From Nocardioides sp. Kera G14 (GTDB taxonomy: Bacteria > Actinomycetota > Actinomycetes > Propionibacteriales > Nocardioidaceae): DNA of 64,000 nt. A program made the translations under genes and the position numbers. The stretch lies in assembly GCF_020715565.1 (NCBI RefSeq), contig NZ_CP085839.1, positions 2,852,001 through 2,916,000 on the forward strand, written 5' to 3'. The notes below the pieces were generated by a model, which searched no databases, had not been told where the DNA came from, and saw only the letters and a list, made by a program, of their open reading frames with translations. Positions 1-7,654 of the stretch are shown here, piece by piece. The number at the start of each line of letters is the position of its first letter. The first letter of the stretch is position 1.

Positions 1-1301
1 GAGGCCACGAGCTGCAGCCAAGTGGCGCGGAGCTCCTCAGTCGTCGAGGGGCGAGCCAGGGCCTCGGCCGCATCGGCCTGCAGCGCGTCCTGCCACTCGG
101 GGCGCGCGAAGGGACGCTCGTAGACGGGGCCCTCGTGGGCGACGGTCCGCGGGTCGACGTCGACGATCGTCTCGCCGTGGTGGTCGATCACCAGCCGGCC
201 GTCCTCGGTCACCTCACCGATGGTCGCGGCCTCGACGTCCCACTTCGCGCAGATGGCGTAGAAGGTCGCCTCGTCCTCCGGCGCGATGACCGCCATCATC
301 CGCTCCTGCGACTCGCTCATGAGGATCTCCTCGGGAGTCAGCGTCGAGTCGCGCAGCGGCACCCGCTCGAGGTGCACGTGCATGCCGCCGTCACCGGCCG
401 CGGCCAGCTCCGAGGTGGCGCACGAGATGCCAGCGGCGCCGAAGTCCTGGATGCCGCGCACGATGCCGCTCGCGAAGAGCTCGAGCGTGCACTCGATGAG
501 CAGCTTCTCCATGAACGGGTCGCCGACCTGCACCGACGGGCGCTTCGCGGGGCCGTCCTCGTCGAACTCGACACTCGCGAGGATGGAGGCACCGCCGATG
601 CCGTCGCCACCCGTCCGGGCGCCGTACATGATGACGAGGTTGCCTGCGCCGGAGGCCTTGGCCAGGTGCAGGTCCTCGTGCCTCAGTACGCCGACGGCCA
701 GCGCATTGACCAGCGGATTGCCGAGATAGGTCGAGTCGAAGACGACCTCGCCGCCGATGTTCGGCAGGCCGAGGCAGTTGCCGTAACCGCCGACTCCGGC
801 GACGATCCCGGGCAGCACGCGGTGCGTGTCCGGCTCATCCAACGGCCCGAACCTCAACGGATCCATGACCGCGACCGGCCGCGCGCCCATGGCGAGGATG
901 TCGCGGACGATGCCGCCCACGCCGGTCGCGGCGCCCTGGTAGGGCTCGACGTACGACGGGTGGTTGTGCGACTCGACCTTGAAGGTCACGGCGTAGCCGT
1001 CACCGATGTCGATCACGCCGGCGTTCTCGCCGATACCCGCGAGCAGCGGGCCGGCGGGGGTCTCCTGCGGCACCTCACCGAACTGCTTGAGGTGCACCTT
1101 GGAGGACTTGTAGGAGCAGTGCTCGGACCACATCACCGAGTACATCGCGAGCTCGGCGCCGGTGGGACGACGGCCGAGGATCTCGCGGATCCTGGCGTAC
1201 TCGTCCTCCTTCAGCCCCAGCTCTGCCCACGGCAGTGCCTTGTCAGGGTCACCGGCGGCGACGGAGACGGTGTCGAGGGCAGCGATCTGAGCCGAGGTCA
1301 C
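1..1301 (-). CDS. purL: Phosphoribosylformylglycinamidine synthase subunit PurL (5' part)
   Basis: This is the large, ATP-dependent synthetase subunit that converts FGAR to FGAM in purine synthesis; it takes ammonia from PurQ and is bridged by PurS. About 433 N-terminal residues are visible and the rest lies beyond base 1. The PurL substrate loop ESHNHPS and the glycine-rich [12 protein letters not shown] stretch after it are clear, and the start resembles the short, PurQ-dependent PurL type. A GTG at 1301 is chosen; an in-frame TTG at 1310 is also possible. purQ and purS are on the same strand but nearly 5 kb upstream, so the usual purS-purQ-purL operon is interrupted here. Confidence 0.95.
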   Translation of the reverse strand, partial: MTSAQIAALDTVSVAAGDPDKALPWAELGLKEDEYARIREILGRRPTGAELAMYSVMWSEHCSYKSSKVHLKQFGEVPQETPAGPLLAGIGENAGVIDIGDGYAVTFKVESHNHPSYVEPYQGAATGVGGIVRDILAMGARPVAVMDPLRFGPLDEPDTHRVLPGIVAGVGGYGNCLGLPNIGGEVVFDSTYLGNPLVNALAVGVLRHEDLHLAKASGAGNLVIMYGARTGGDGIGGASILASVEFDEDGPAKRPSVQVGDPFMEKLLIECTLELFASGIVRGIQDFGAAGISCATSELAAAGDGGMHVHLERVPLRDSTLTPEEILMSESQERMMAVIAPEDEATFYAICAKWDVEAATIGEVTEDGRLVIDHHGETIVDVDPRTVAHEGPVYERPFARPEWQDALQADAAEALARPSTTEELRATWLQLVA

Positions 1302-1335
1302 GGCCGTCAATCTACCGGCGCGCAGGCTCAGAGAG

Positions 1336-1914
1336 TTACTTGAGCAGACCGTCTGCGAGCACGGCGATCAGCGGACGCACCGCATCCTCGCTGAGCTCGC
1401 TGTTGTCGACGACCGCGGCGATCCCGCCGACGAGTCGCACCAGCTCCATCGCATCGACGTCCGAGCGCAGGCTGCCGAGGCCCTCGATGACGCGCTCGTT
1501 GGCGTGGAGGTAGGTCCGGCACTTCATCGCGTACGGCGACTCCTCGTCACCCATCGCGGCGGTGATGCGCCATGCCGCGCCCTTGTGGGCGGTCAGGAAG
1601 TCGACGTACGACCGGAGCCAGGCGATCAGGCGATCACGGTCGGTGCCCTCGATCGCCAGCGCCGCGTCGGCCGCACCGTTGACCGTCTCGGCCCACCGGG
1701 CCGTGGCGGCCTCATAGAGCTCGTCCTTGGTCTTGAAGTGCCGGTAGAGCGTGCCTGCGCCGACGCCGGCCGCCTTCGCGATCTCGTCCATCGAGGTGGC
1801 GTCGATGCCCTTCTCGCGGATGAGCGTGCGACCCGCCTCGATGATCTTGTCGCGGTTGCGCTGCGCGTCGGCGCGCAGCGGACGAGGCGCCTGCGTGTCA
1901 GCGCTCACAGTCAT
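1336..1914 (-). CDS. TetR family transcriptional regulator
   Basis: A 192-residue TetR-type repressor. The N-terminal helix-turn-helix (about residues 18-65) is clear, with the typical [18 protein letters not shown] recognition segment. The C-terminal part would be the ligand and dimerisation domain and is not recognisable by eye. The start at 1914 is preceded by GGAGG at good spacing; a longer in-frame reading to 1974 would run into the promoter region. It is divergent from a DHA2-type exporter gene 137 bases away, and a palindrome sits in that gene's promoter spacer, so it most likely represses the exporter in response to a drug or toxic metabolite. The regulator-target link is inferred from context. 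Confidence 0.9.
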   Translation of the reverse strand: MTVSADTQAPRPLRADAQRNRDKIIEAGRTLIREKGIDATSMDEIAKAAGVGAGTLYRHFKTKDELYEAATARWAETVNGAADAALAIEGTDRDRLIAWLRSYVDFLTAHKGAAWRITAAMGDEESPYAMKCRTYLHANERVIEGLGSLRSDVDAMELVRLVGGIAAVVDNSELSEDAVRPLIAVLADGLLK

Positions 1915-1931
1915 GGGTTCCTCCAGCACCG

Positions 1932-1960
1932 TTGCAAAGCGGAGACCGTCTCCATATAGT
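1932..1960 (+). promoter_or_regulatory. Sigma-70-type promoter of the MFS exporter
   Basis: TTGCAA (1932-1937) and TATAGT (1955-1960) are separated by exactly 17 bases, a good match to housekeeping -35 and -10 boxes reading toward the exporter gene. Transcription would begin near 1967, leaving a leader of about 85 bases. Confidence 0.7.
1941..1953. promoter_or_regulatory. Probable TetR operator (palindrome in promoter spacer)
   Basis: GGAGAC-C-GTCTCC is a perfect 6+6 base inverted repeat lying wholly between the -35 and -10 boxes. A weaker copy, GGAGCATCTCTCC, lies 27 bases downstream at 1968-1980, close to the predicted start of transcription. Two dyads over the promoter, between a TetR gene and its divergent exporter, are the expected layout for repression. 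Confidence 0.65.
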
Positions 1961-2051
1961 TCTAACCGGAGCATCTCTCCACATCAGTCTACGTCGGCGC
2001 GGCGCTCATGCAACTCATGGACGCACGGCGCGCCAGAACAGGACATCCCTC

Positions 2052-3473
2052 ATGACCACCACCTCCATGCCCCCTGCCTCCACGGCGACCGCGGCACCCC
2101 GCACCCAGTCGCCCCTCGGCCTCTACATCGTGCTGCTCGCGCAGCTCATGATCGTCCTCGACGCCACCATCGTGAACGTCGCGCTCCCGCACATCGCCAC
2201 CCTCGGCTTCGGCCCGGCGTCCCTCTCGTGGGTGCTCAACGCCTACACCCTCGCCTTCGGCGGCCTGCTGCTCCTCGGCGGCCGACTCGGCGACGTGCTC
2301 GGCCGTCGCCGGATCTTCCTCACCGGCGTCGCCGTCTTCACCGTCTTCTCGTTCGTCGGCGGGCTTGCCGCTGACCCGACCATGCTGGTCGCGGCCCGGG
2401 CCCTGCAGGGCGTCGGCGCCGCACTGGCCGCCCCGAGCGTGCTCGCACTGATCACCACGAACGCTCCCGACGAGGCCGCCCGCAACCGGGCACTCTCCGC
2501 CTTCGCTGCCGTCTCCTCGGGTGGCGGCGGTCTCGGCCTCATCCTCGGCGGCGTCCTCACCGAGGCCATCTCGTGGCGCTGGACGCTCTTCGTCAACGTG
2601 CCGATCGGCATCGCGGTGATCCTCGGCGTCTCCCGGCTCGTCGCGGAGACCCCGCGCCGCCACGGGAAGTTCGACCTCGTCGGTGCCATCACCGCCACGG
2701 GCGGCGCGGTCTCCTTGGTCTACGCGCTGGTCAACGCCCCCGACTGGGGCTGGGGCGACGCCCGCACCATCGGGCTGATCGTCATCTCGATCCTGCTCTT
2801 CACGGGCCTGGTCCTCACCGAGCAGCGCCACCCACACCCGCTGCTGCGCCTCGGCCTGCTGCGCAACCAGGCGCGGGTGGCGGCCCTCGTGACCGCGGCA
2901 GCGATGTTCGGCTCGATGCTGGGCATGTTCTATCTCACCGTCCAGTTCCTCGAGGACCAGATCGGCCTCTCCGCGCTGCAGGCGGGCCTGGGCTTCCTCC
3001 CCTGGCCACTGTCGATCTTCACCCTCTCCCGCGTGATGCCTCGCCTGGTCGCGCGCTTCGGTGCAGGACGGCTGATGGCCACCGGCGTGGCCCTCCTCGT
3101 CCTCGCCTTCGCCCATCTCGCGACCCTGGGCACGCATGCCGGCTACTGGTTCGTGATGCCGTCGCTCCTTGTCGGTGGCATCGGCATCGGGCTGTCGTTC
3201 ATGCCGGTCACCGCGACCGTGCTCCGCGGCGTCGAGCCCGAGCACGCCGGCTCGGCCTCGGGCCTGCTGCAGACGATGCAGCAGCTCGGTGGCGCCATCG
3301 GGTTCGCCATCGTGACCAGCGTCTTCGCCGCGCACGCGAGCCTTGGCGAGAGCGGCTTCGTCCACGGAGCCCGCGCGGGCTTCTGGACGGCAGCCATCCT
3401 GGCTGGGCTGGGCTGCCTGTCGGCCCTCACCCTGGTCGTACGTCGACCGGCGGCCGTCCCGGACGCCGCCTGA
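2052..3473 (+). CDS. MFS transporter, DHA2 (14-TM) drug exporter type
   Basis: A 473-residue membrane protein of the EmrB/QacA type (drug:H+ antiporter-2). The first helix carries the family motif LDATIVNVALPHI, and LGDVLGRRRIF is the cytoplasmic loop 2-3 motif. Length and hydrophobic pattern fit 14 membrane helices. ATG 2052 is chosen because the encoded protein then begins with a short polar tail before helix 1; the longer in-frame reading passes through the promoter. Likely exports hydrophobic compounds under control of the divergent TetR gene; the substrate cannot be read from sequence. Confidence 0.9.
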   Translation: MTTTSMPPASTATAAPRTQSPLGLYIVLLAQLMIVLDATIVNVALPHIATLGFGPASLSWVLNAYTLAFGGLLLLGGRLGDVLGRRRIFLTGVAVFTVFSFVGGLAADPTMLVAARALQGVGAALAAPSVLALITTNAPDEAARNRALSAFAAVSSGGGGLGLILGGVLTEAISWRWTLFVNVPIGIAVILGVSRLVAETPRRHGKFDLVGAITATGGAVSLVYALVNAPDWGWGDARTIGLIVISILLFTGLVLTEQRHPHPLLRLGLLRNQARVAALVTAAAMFGSMLGMFYLTVQFLEDQIGLSALQAGLGFLPWPLSIFTLSRVMPRLVARFGAGRLMATGVALLVLAFAHLATLGTHAGYWFVMPSLLVGGIGIGLSFMPVTATVLRGVEPEHAGSASGLLQTMQQLGGAIGFAIVTSVFAAHASLGESGFVHGARAGFWTAAILAGLGCLSALTLVVRRPAAVPDAA

Positions 3474-3503
3474 CCCCAGCGGGCGACCGCCCGAGGCCAC
3501 ACC

Positions 3504-3542
3504 CAGGTCACAGGTCCCGCACTCTCGCGGGCCTGTGACCTG
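3504..3542. terminator. Strong hairpin after MFS gene
   Basis: CAGGTCACAGG (3504-3514) pairs perfectly with CCTGTGACCTG (3532-3542), and CCCGC/GCGGG extends the stem inward around a 6-base loop with one bulged T. There is no U-tract after it. It may be a terminator or a REP-like palindrome; it has the same 39-base length as the repeats flanking the DUF559 gene farther on, but a different sequence. Confidence 0.6.
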
Positions 3543-3569
3543 TGTGACTTCTGAGGTTAAAGTCATGTC

Positions 3570-5039
3570 ATGTCACCGCGCCTCGCCCCGCTGCTCCGCG
3601 GGGTCCGCAGCCCTCGGACGCCGCTGATCGCCGCCACCATGCTGGCGCTCATGGTCGCCCTGCTCGCGCTGCCGAAGGTGCTCGACCACGACCGCGCCCA
3701 GCCCACTGCCGGCAACCCGATCACACCGGGCGTCTACACAGGGCTCGGCTTCGACCAGTGCCAGGCACCGCGCCAGTCCTCCATGGACACGTGGCTCGCG
3801 AAGAGCCCCTTCCGCGCAGTGGGCATCTACGTCACCGGCAACGAGCGCGGCTGCCGCACGCAGACCTACCTCACCCCCACCTGGGTCGCGACACAGCTCG
3901 CCAAGGGCTGGCACCTGCTGCCCATCGACTTCGGCCCGCAGGCCTCGTGCAACGGTCGCTTCCCCCGCTACAAGGGCGACGTCACGATCAACCCGTCCAG
4001 CACCAAGGGCTATGCCGCGGCGATCGCGCAGGGCACGGCCGAGGCCACGAAGGGCATCGCCGAGGCCAAGGCGATCGGCATCGTGCCGGGCAGCACCCTC
4101 TTCTACGACCTCGAGGGCTTCACCTACACGAACACCGCCTGCCGCGAGTCCGCACTCCGCTTCGTCTCCGCCTGGTCGGCTCGCGTGAAGGCCCTCGGCT
4201 ACCGCGCCGGCTTCTACTCCAGCGCCGGCTCCGGCATCAAGATGGTCGAGGCCGCGCGCGTGGCCCACACCGCCGGGATCACGCTCCCCGACGTCCTCTG
4301 GCTCGCGCGGTACGACGGCAAGGCCAACACCAGCGCCACCGACTACATCTCGGATGCGGGCTGGCAGGGCAACCGCGTCAAGCAGTTCCAGGGCGGGCAC
4401 AACGAGACGTACGGCGGCGTGACGATCAACATCGACCGCAACTACCTCAAGCTCACCACCCCGACCGCCGCGCCGAAGCCCGCAGTGGCGAAGCCGACCG
4501 CAACCTCCAAGTCGACTGCAGCGTCCTCGGCCTCTGTGGCCGTGGCACCGGAGAAGCACTGCACGTTCGTCTCCGGTGGCGTGAAGGTCGACCTGTCGAC
4601 GTACCAGCAACTGCGGCGGCCCACGTCGACGTTCACCCCGCGGGCCGCAGCGGTGAGGGCACTGACCTGCCTGCTGCGCGAGCGGACGAAGTACCGTGGC
4701 CCGGTCGGCCCGACGTACAGCGCGAAAGTCCAGGCGTTCGTGCGGCTCTGGCGCACGCAGCACCATCTCGCCGCCAACGCACGGTGGACGACCACGCAGT
4801 GGATGTGGCTGCTCGCCAAGGGCCCGAAGGTGACGCTCACCGCGAAGTCCACCGGCACCCGCGTCCGCGACCTGCAGCGCGCCCTCAACGCCTCGGCACC
4901 GACCGTGCGTCTGGCGGTGACGGGCTCCTTCGACAGCCGCACCCTCGCCGCGGTCAAGGCGTGGCGCAAGCGCGCGGGGGTCTCGCGCGGTGACTTCGGC
5001 CCGGTGCAGTGGAAGGCCCTCGCGGCCGGTCGTCGCTGA
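3570..5039 (+). CDS. Secreted Rv2525c-like (DUF1906) glycoside-hydrolase-like protein with peptidoglycan-binding-like tail
   Basis: A 489-residue exported protein. Residues about 18-38 form a signal peptide or anchor. Residues about 50-290 match the DUF1906/Rv2525c glycoside-hydrolase-like fold: a GVYTGLGFDQC start, a LLPIDFGPQ strand, an FYDLEGF strand with likely active-site acids, and a closing NIDRNYL. An Ala/Thr/Pro/Lys linker (about 295-330) leads to a C-terminal region with two peptidoglycan-binding-like helical repeats (KVQAFVRLWRTQHHL and AVKAWRKRAGV). It probably acts on or binds the cell wall. No strong ribosome site precedes ATG 3570. It is followed by palindrome A1 and a DUF559 gene on the same strand. 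Confidence 0.75.
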   Translation: MSPRLAPLLRGVRSPRTPLIAATMLALMVALLALPKVLDHDRAQPTAGNPITPGVYTGLGFDQCQAPRQSSMDTWLAKSPFRAVGIYVTGNERGCRTQTYLTPTWVATQLAKGWHLLPIDFGPQASCNGRFPRYKGDVTINPSSTKGYAAAIAQGTAEATKGIAEAKAIGIVPGSTLFYDLEGFTYTNTACRESALRFVSAWSARVKALGYRAGFYSSAGSGIKMVEAARVAHTAGITLPDVLWLARYDGKANTSATDYISDAGWQGNRVKQFQGGHNETYGGVTINIDRNYLKLTTPTAAPKPAVAKPTATSKSTAASSASVAVAPEKHCTFVSGGVKVDLSTYQQLRRPTSTFTPRAAAVRALTCLLRERTKYRGPVGPTYSAKVQAFVRLWRTQHHLAANARWTTTQWMWLLAKGPKVTLTAKSTGTRVRDLQRALNASAPTVRLAVTGSFDSRTLAAVKAWRKRAGVSRGDFGPVQWKALAAGRR

Positions 5040-5069
5040 GTCCGGTGCACCAACCACTCCAGTTGCACC

Positions 5070-5108
5070 GTGTAGCGCCAGCGTCACCTGGTGACCCCGC
5101 CGCTACAC
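5070..5108. repeat. Palindromic repeat A1 (upstream flank of DUF559 gene 1)
   Basis: A 39-base imperfect palindrome beginning GTGTAG and ending CTACAC, with a GTCACC/GGTGAC core around a single T. A second copy, A2, in the same orientation lies at 6131-6169, just past the DUF559 reading frame; the copies differ at about five positions, mainly in the stem middle. The identity continues a few bases outside (CC before, AGATC after). Confidence 0.85.
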
Positions 5109-5176
5109 AGATCGGTTGTCCACAGGCTCCTCGCACGCGGGTTGTCGCGCCTCCCGACCTTTGGTGAGGTTCGACC

Positions 5177-6136
5177 ATGGAGCCAGAGCTCGTCCCGATC
5201 TTCAAGCAACAGCTCGAGTTCGAGCGCACCCGGCAGTCCGGCGTGCTCACGTGGGCACAGCTCCTCGGCGGCGGCTGGACCCGATCCGAAGTTCGTCGAG
5301 CCGTACGTCGACGGGATCTGGTCCGCGTGTATCCGCGCGTCTACGTCGACCACACCGGACCTCTCTCGCCGGAACAACGCGCATGGGCAGCTGTGCTCTG
5401 GGCCGAGCCCGCGGCACTCTGCTTGGAATCGCTCACCGGCGTCCCCGCTGGGGCGACAACCGTGCATGTCGCAATCGACCGTGCCCGCTCGTTGACGCCT
5501 CCGAGTGGTGTGACCGTCCACCGAGTGGCAGGCCTGAACACCATGATCCGGGTCAACACGAGCCCACCGCGTCTCACGCTCGAGGACGATCTGGCCATCA
5601 GACTGGCCGCGGCCCGCGACGAGACCGAGATGGTGGGAATGCTTGCCGATACGGTCGGGCGGTTCGGAACCACCGCGGCGGCAGTGCGACGCGCTCTCGA
5701 ACGACATCCCCGAGTCCCCCGACGGCGCCTCGTCCTCGCCTTGCTCGATGACATCGAGGGCGGGACGGAGTCCGTGCTCGAACACGGCTTCCTGAATCGG
5801 GTGGAACGGCCGCACGGCCTTCCCACTCCGACTCGGCAAGCGGTCCGCCGCGATGGCGCGGAGAGGAGGGACCTCGACTACGAGGAGTTCGGGCTAGTCG
5901 TCGAACTCGACGGCCGCCTCAACCACGAGTCATGGACGGCAGGGAACCGTGACGCGGGCCGCGACCTCGCCGACGTCGCCGAGGGTGGGACGGTCCTCCG
6001 GCTGAGGTGGACCCAAGTCATGGTCCAGTCCTGCGAGACTGCTCGCCTCCTGGCCAGGGCGCTCTGGGCACGCGGGTGGCGGACCGTCCCGACGTCGTGC
6101 GGCCCGACCTGCGCGATCCGACCGCCGACCGTGTAG
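5177..6136 (+). CDS. DUF559 (Vsr-like endonuclease fold) protein with AbiEi-like N-terminal domain, copy 1
   Basis: A 319-residue soluble protein. Residues about 20-60 resemble the winged-helix start of AbiEi-type proteins (TWAQLL, then TRSEVRRAVRRRDLVRVYPRVY). The C-terminal part (about 225-310) carries the DUF559/Vsr-type nuclease core: an Asp in DLDYEEFGL, then VVELDGRLNHE, then a strand-helix ending in LRLRWTQVM. Biochemical function is not established for the family. The gene is bracketed by palindromes A1 and A2, and its stop codon (6134-6136) lies inside A2. It sits with three other genes between purQ and purL. A second, divergent DUF559 gene lies at 32056-32991. Confidence 0.7.
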   Translation: MEPELVPIFKQQLEFERTRQSGVLTWAQLLGGGWTRSEVRRAVRRRDLVRVYPRVYVDHTGPLSPEQRAWAAVLWAEPAALCLESLTGVPAGATTVHVAIDRARSLTPPSGVTVHRVAGLNTMIRVNTSPPRLTLEDDLAIRLAAARDETEMVGMLADTVGRFGTTAAAVRRALERHPRVPRRRLVLALLDDIEGGTESVLEHGFLNRVERPHGLPTPTRQAVRRDGAERRDLDYEEFGLVVELDGRLNHESWTAGNRDAGRDLADVAEGGTVLRLRWTQVMVQSCETARLLARALWARGWRTVPTSCGPTCAIRPPTV

Positions 6137-6169
6137 GGCCAGAGTCACCTGGTGACCCTGGAGCTACAC
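6131..6169. repeat. Palindromic repeat A2 (downstream flank of DUF559 gene 1)
   Basis: Second 39-base copy of the GTGTAG...CTACAC palindrome, same orientation as A1 and about 1,061 bases away. Its stem is better paired than A1's (CCAG pairs with CTGG). It contains the DUF559 stop codon and fills the gap to the convergent purQ stop (6173), so it may also act as a bidirectional terminator. Confidence 0.85.
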
Positions 6170-6172
6170 AGA

Positions 6173-6841
6173 TCAGGAAAGGACCGACTCCAAGATGCTC
6201 GTGAAGAACCCGGCGCCGTCGGTGCCGGAGCCGGTCAGGGCCTCGACCGCGTGCTCGGGGTGGGGCATCAGGCCGACGACGTTGCCGCGCTCGTTGGTGA
6301 TGCCGGCGATGTCGTTCACCGAGCCGTTCGGGTTGTAGCCGAGGTAGCGCGCGACGACGAGGCCCTCGCCCTCGAGGCGGGCGACCGTCTCGGAGTCGGC
6401 GACGTACTGGCCCTCGCCGTTCTTGAGGGGGACGACGATCTCCTGATCCTTCTCGTACGCCGACGTCCAAGCGGTCGAGGTGTTCTCGATCCGCAGGGTC
6501 TGGTCACGGCAGACGAACTTGAGGGACTCGTTCATCAGGAGCCCGCCGGGCAGGAGGTGGGACTCGACGAGGATCTGGAAGCCGTTGCAGATGCCGAGCA
6601 CCGGCATCCCCGCGTTCGCCGACGCGATGACCTCCGTCATGATCGGCGCGAAGCGGCTGATCGCACCGCAGCGGAGGTAGTCGCCGTACGAGAAGCCGCC
6701 GGGCAGGATGACGGCGTCGACGTCCTGCAGGTCGTGGTCGCCGTGCCACAGTTTCACGGGCTCGTTGCCCGTCAGCCGGACGGCGCGGGCGGCATCGACG
6801 TCGTCGAGCGTGCCCGGGAAGGTGATGACACCGACACGCAT
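6173..6841 (-). CDS. purQ: Phosphoribosylformylglycinamidine synthase, glutaminase subunit PurQ
   Basis: A 222-residue class I glutamine amidotransferase that supplies ammonia to PurL. The nucleophile Cys85 lies in LGICNGFQ, and the His/Glu of the triad lie in MPHPEHA near residue 195. The N-terminal [14 protein letters not shown] segment is typical of PurQ. The ATG at 6841 is 5 bases past the purS stop, so the two are co-translated. The next expected gene, purL, is displaced by nearly 5 kb. Confidence 0.97.
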   Translation of the reverse strand: MRVGVITFPGTLDDVDAARAVRLTGNEPVKLWHGDHDLQDVDAVILPGGFSYGDYLRCGAISRFAPIMTEVIASANAGMPVLGICNGFQILVESHLLPGGLLMNESLKFVCRDQTLRIENTSTAWTSAYEKDQEIVVPLKNGEGQYVADSETVARLEGEGLVVARYLGYNPNGSVNDIAGITNERGNVVGLMPHPEHAVEALTGSGTDGAGFFTSILESVLS

Positions 6842-6846
6842 GGGGA

Positions 6847-7089
6847 TCAGCCTTCGATCCGCACGGTGAAGTTCTCGATCACCGTGTTGGCCAGGAAGGT
6901 CTCGGCGAGCTCGTTGACCTTGGCGAGCGTCGCATCGTCGGCGGACTCGACCTCGAGCTCGAAGCGCTTGCCCTGGCGGACCGACTCCACGCCCGTGAAG
7001 CCCAGACGCGGCAGCGCACCGAGCACGGCCTTGCCCTGGGGGTCGAGGATCTCCGGCTTGGGCATGACATCAACTACGACGCGAGGCAC
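6847..7089 (-). CDS. purS: Phosphoribosylformylglycinamidine synthase subunit PurS
   Basis: An 80-residue protein of the usual PurS length that holds PurL and PurQ together. It begins with [20 protein letters not shown] and contains [16 protein letters not shown], both characteristic of the family. It starts with GTG at 7089 and heads the purSQ operon. The divergent stress-protein gene starts 30 bases away, so the promoters must overlap. Confidence 0.96.
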   Translation of the reverse strand: MPRVVVDVMPKPEILDPQGKAVLGALPRLGFTGVESVRQGKRFELEVESADDATLAKVNELAETFLANTVIENFTVRIEG

Positions 7090-7119
7090 GGCGTGATCCT
7101 ACCGGGCACACTGGGGACC

Positions 7120-7626
7120 ATGAGCAATCCACAGGTGCAAGCGCTCGCCGCTGCGCAGTTCAAGCTCCAGTTCCCCCAGTCCCTGGCCGTGTACGACGAC
7201 TACGCCGCGGCCCAGAAGACGGTGGACCACCTCTCCGACCACCACTTTCCCGTCGAGAACTGCATGATCGTCGGCACCGACCTCAAGCAGCTCGAACGGA
7301 TCACGGGTCGCCTCACGACCGGGAAGGTCGCGCTCGCCGGCGCCTTCTCCGGACTCTGGCTCGGCCTCTTCATCGGCATCCTCTTCACGATGTTCACGAG
7401 CGGCAGCGTGCTCGGGCAGATCCTCGGCACCATGGTCTTCGGTGCACTCTTCGGGCTGATCTGGGCGCTCGTCGGCTACGCGGCGACGCGCGGGCAGCGC
7501 GACTTCTCGTCGGTCACCCAGGTGGTGGCGACCAAGTACGAGGTGCTCGTGGAGCACAAGGTGGCCGCCCAGGCGCGCGAGCTGCTGGCCGGCCTGCCGG
7601 GGGCACTGCCGAACCCCTTCGCCTGA
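7120..7626 (+). CDS. General stress protein 17M-like membrane protein
   Basis: A 168-residue protein. It has an N-terminal alpha/beta part (SLAVYDDYAAAQKTVDHLSDHHFPVENCMIVGTD), a central glycine-rich hydrophobic hairpin of two helices (about residues 68-125), and a C-terminal soluble tail. This matches the actinobacterial family annotated as general stress protein, related to Bacillus GSP17M. The ATG at 7120 is preceded by GGGGA. Role unknown; a glycine-zipper membrane hairpin suggests an envelope-stress function. Confidence 0.75.
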   Translation: MSNPQVQALAAAQFKLQFPQSLAVYDDYAAAQKTVDHLSDHHFPVENCMIVGTDLKQLERITGRLTTGKVALAGAFSGLWLGLFIGILFTMFTSGSVLGQILGTMVFGALFGLIWALVGYAATRGQRDFSSVTQVVATKYEVLVEHKVAAQARELLAGLPGALPNPFA

Positions 7627-7654
7627 GGCGCCCGGGGTCCGGCGGTGCTGCCGG

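Noticed and set aside
135..1343. 402-residue plus-strand open frame
   Set aside because: It is antisense to purL, whose minus-strand translation shows diagnostic motifs; high GC content opens such frames widely.
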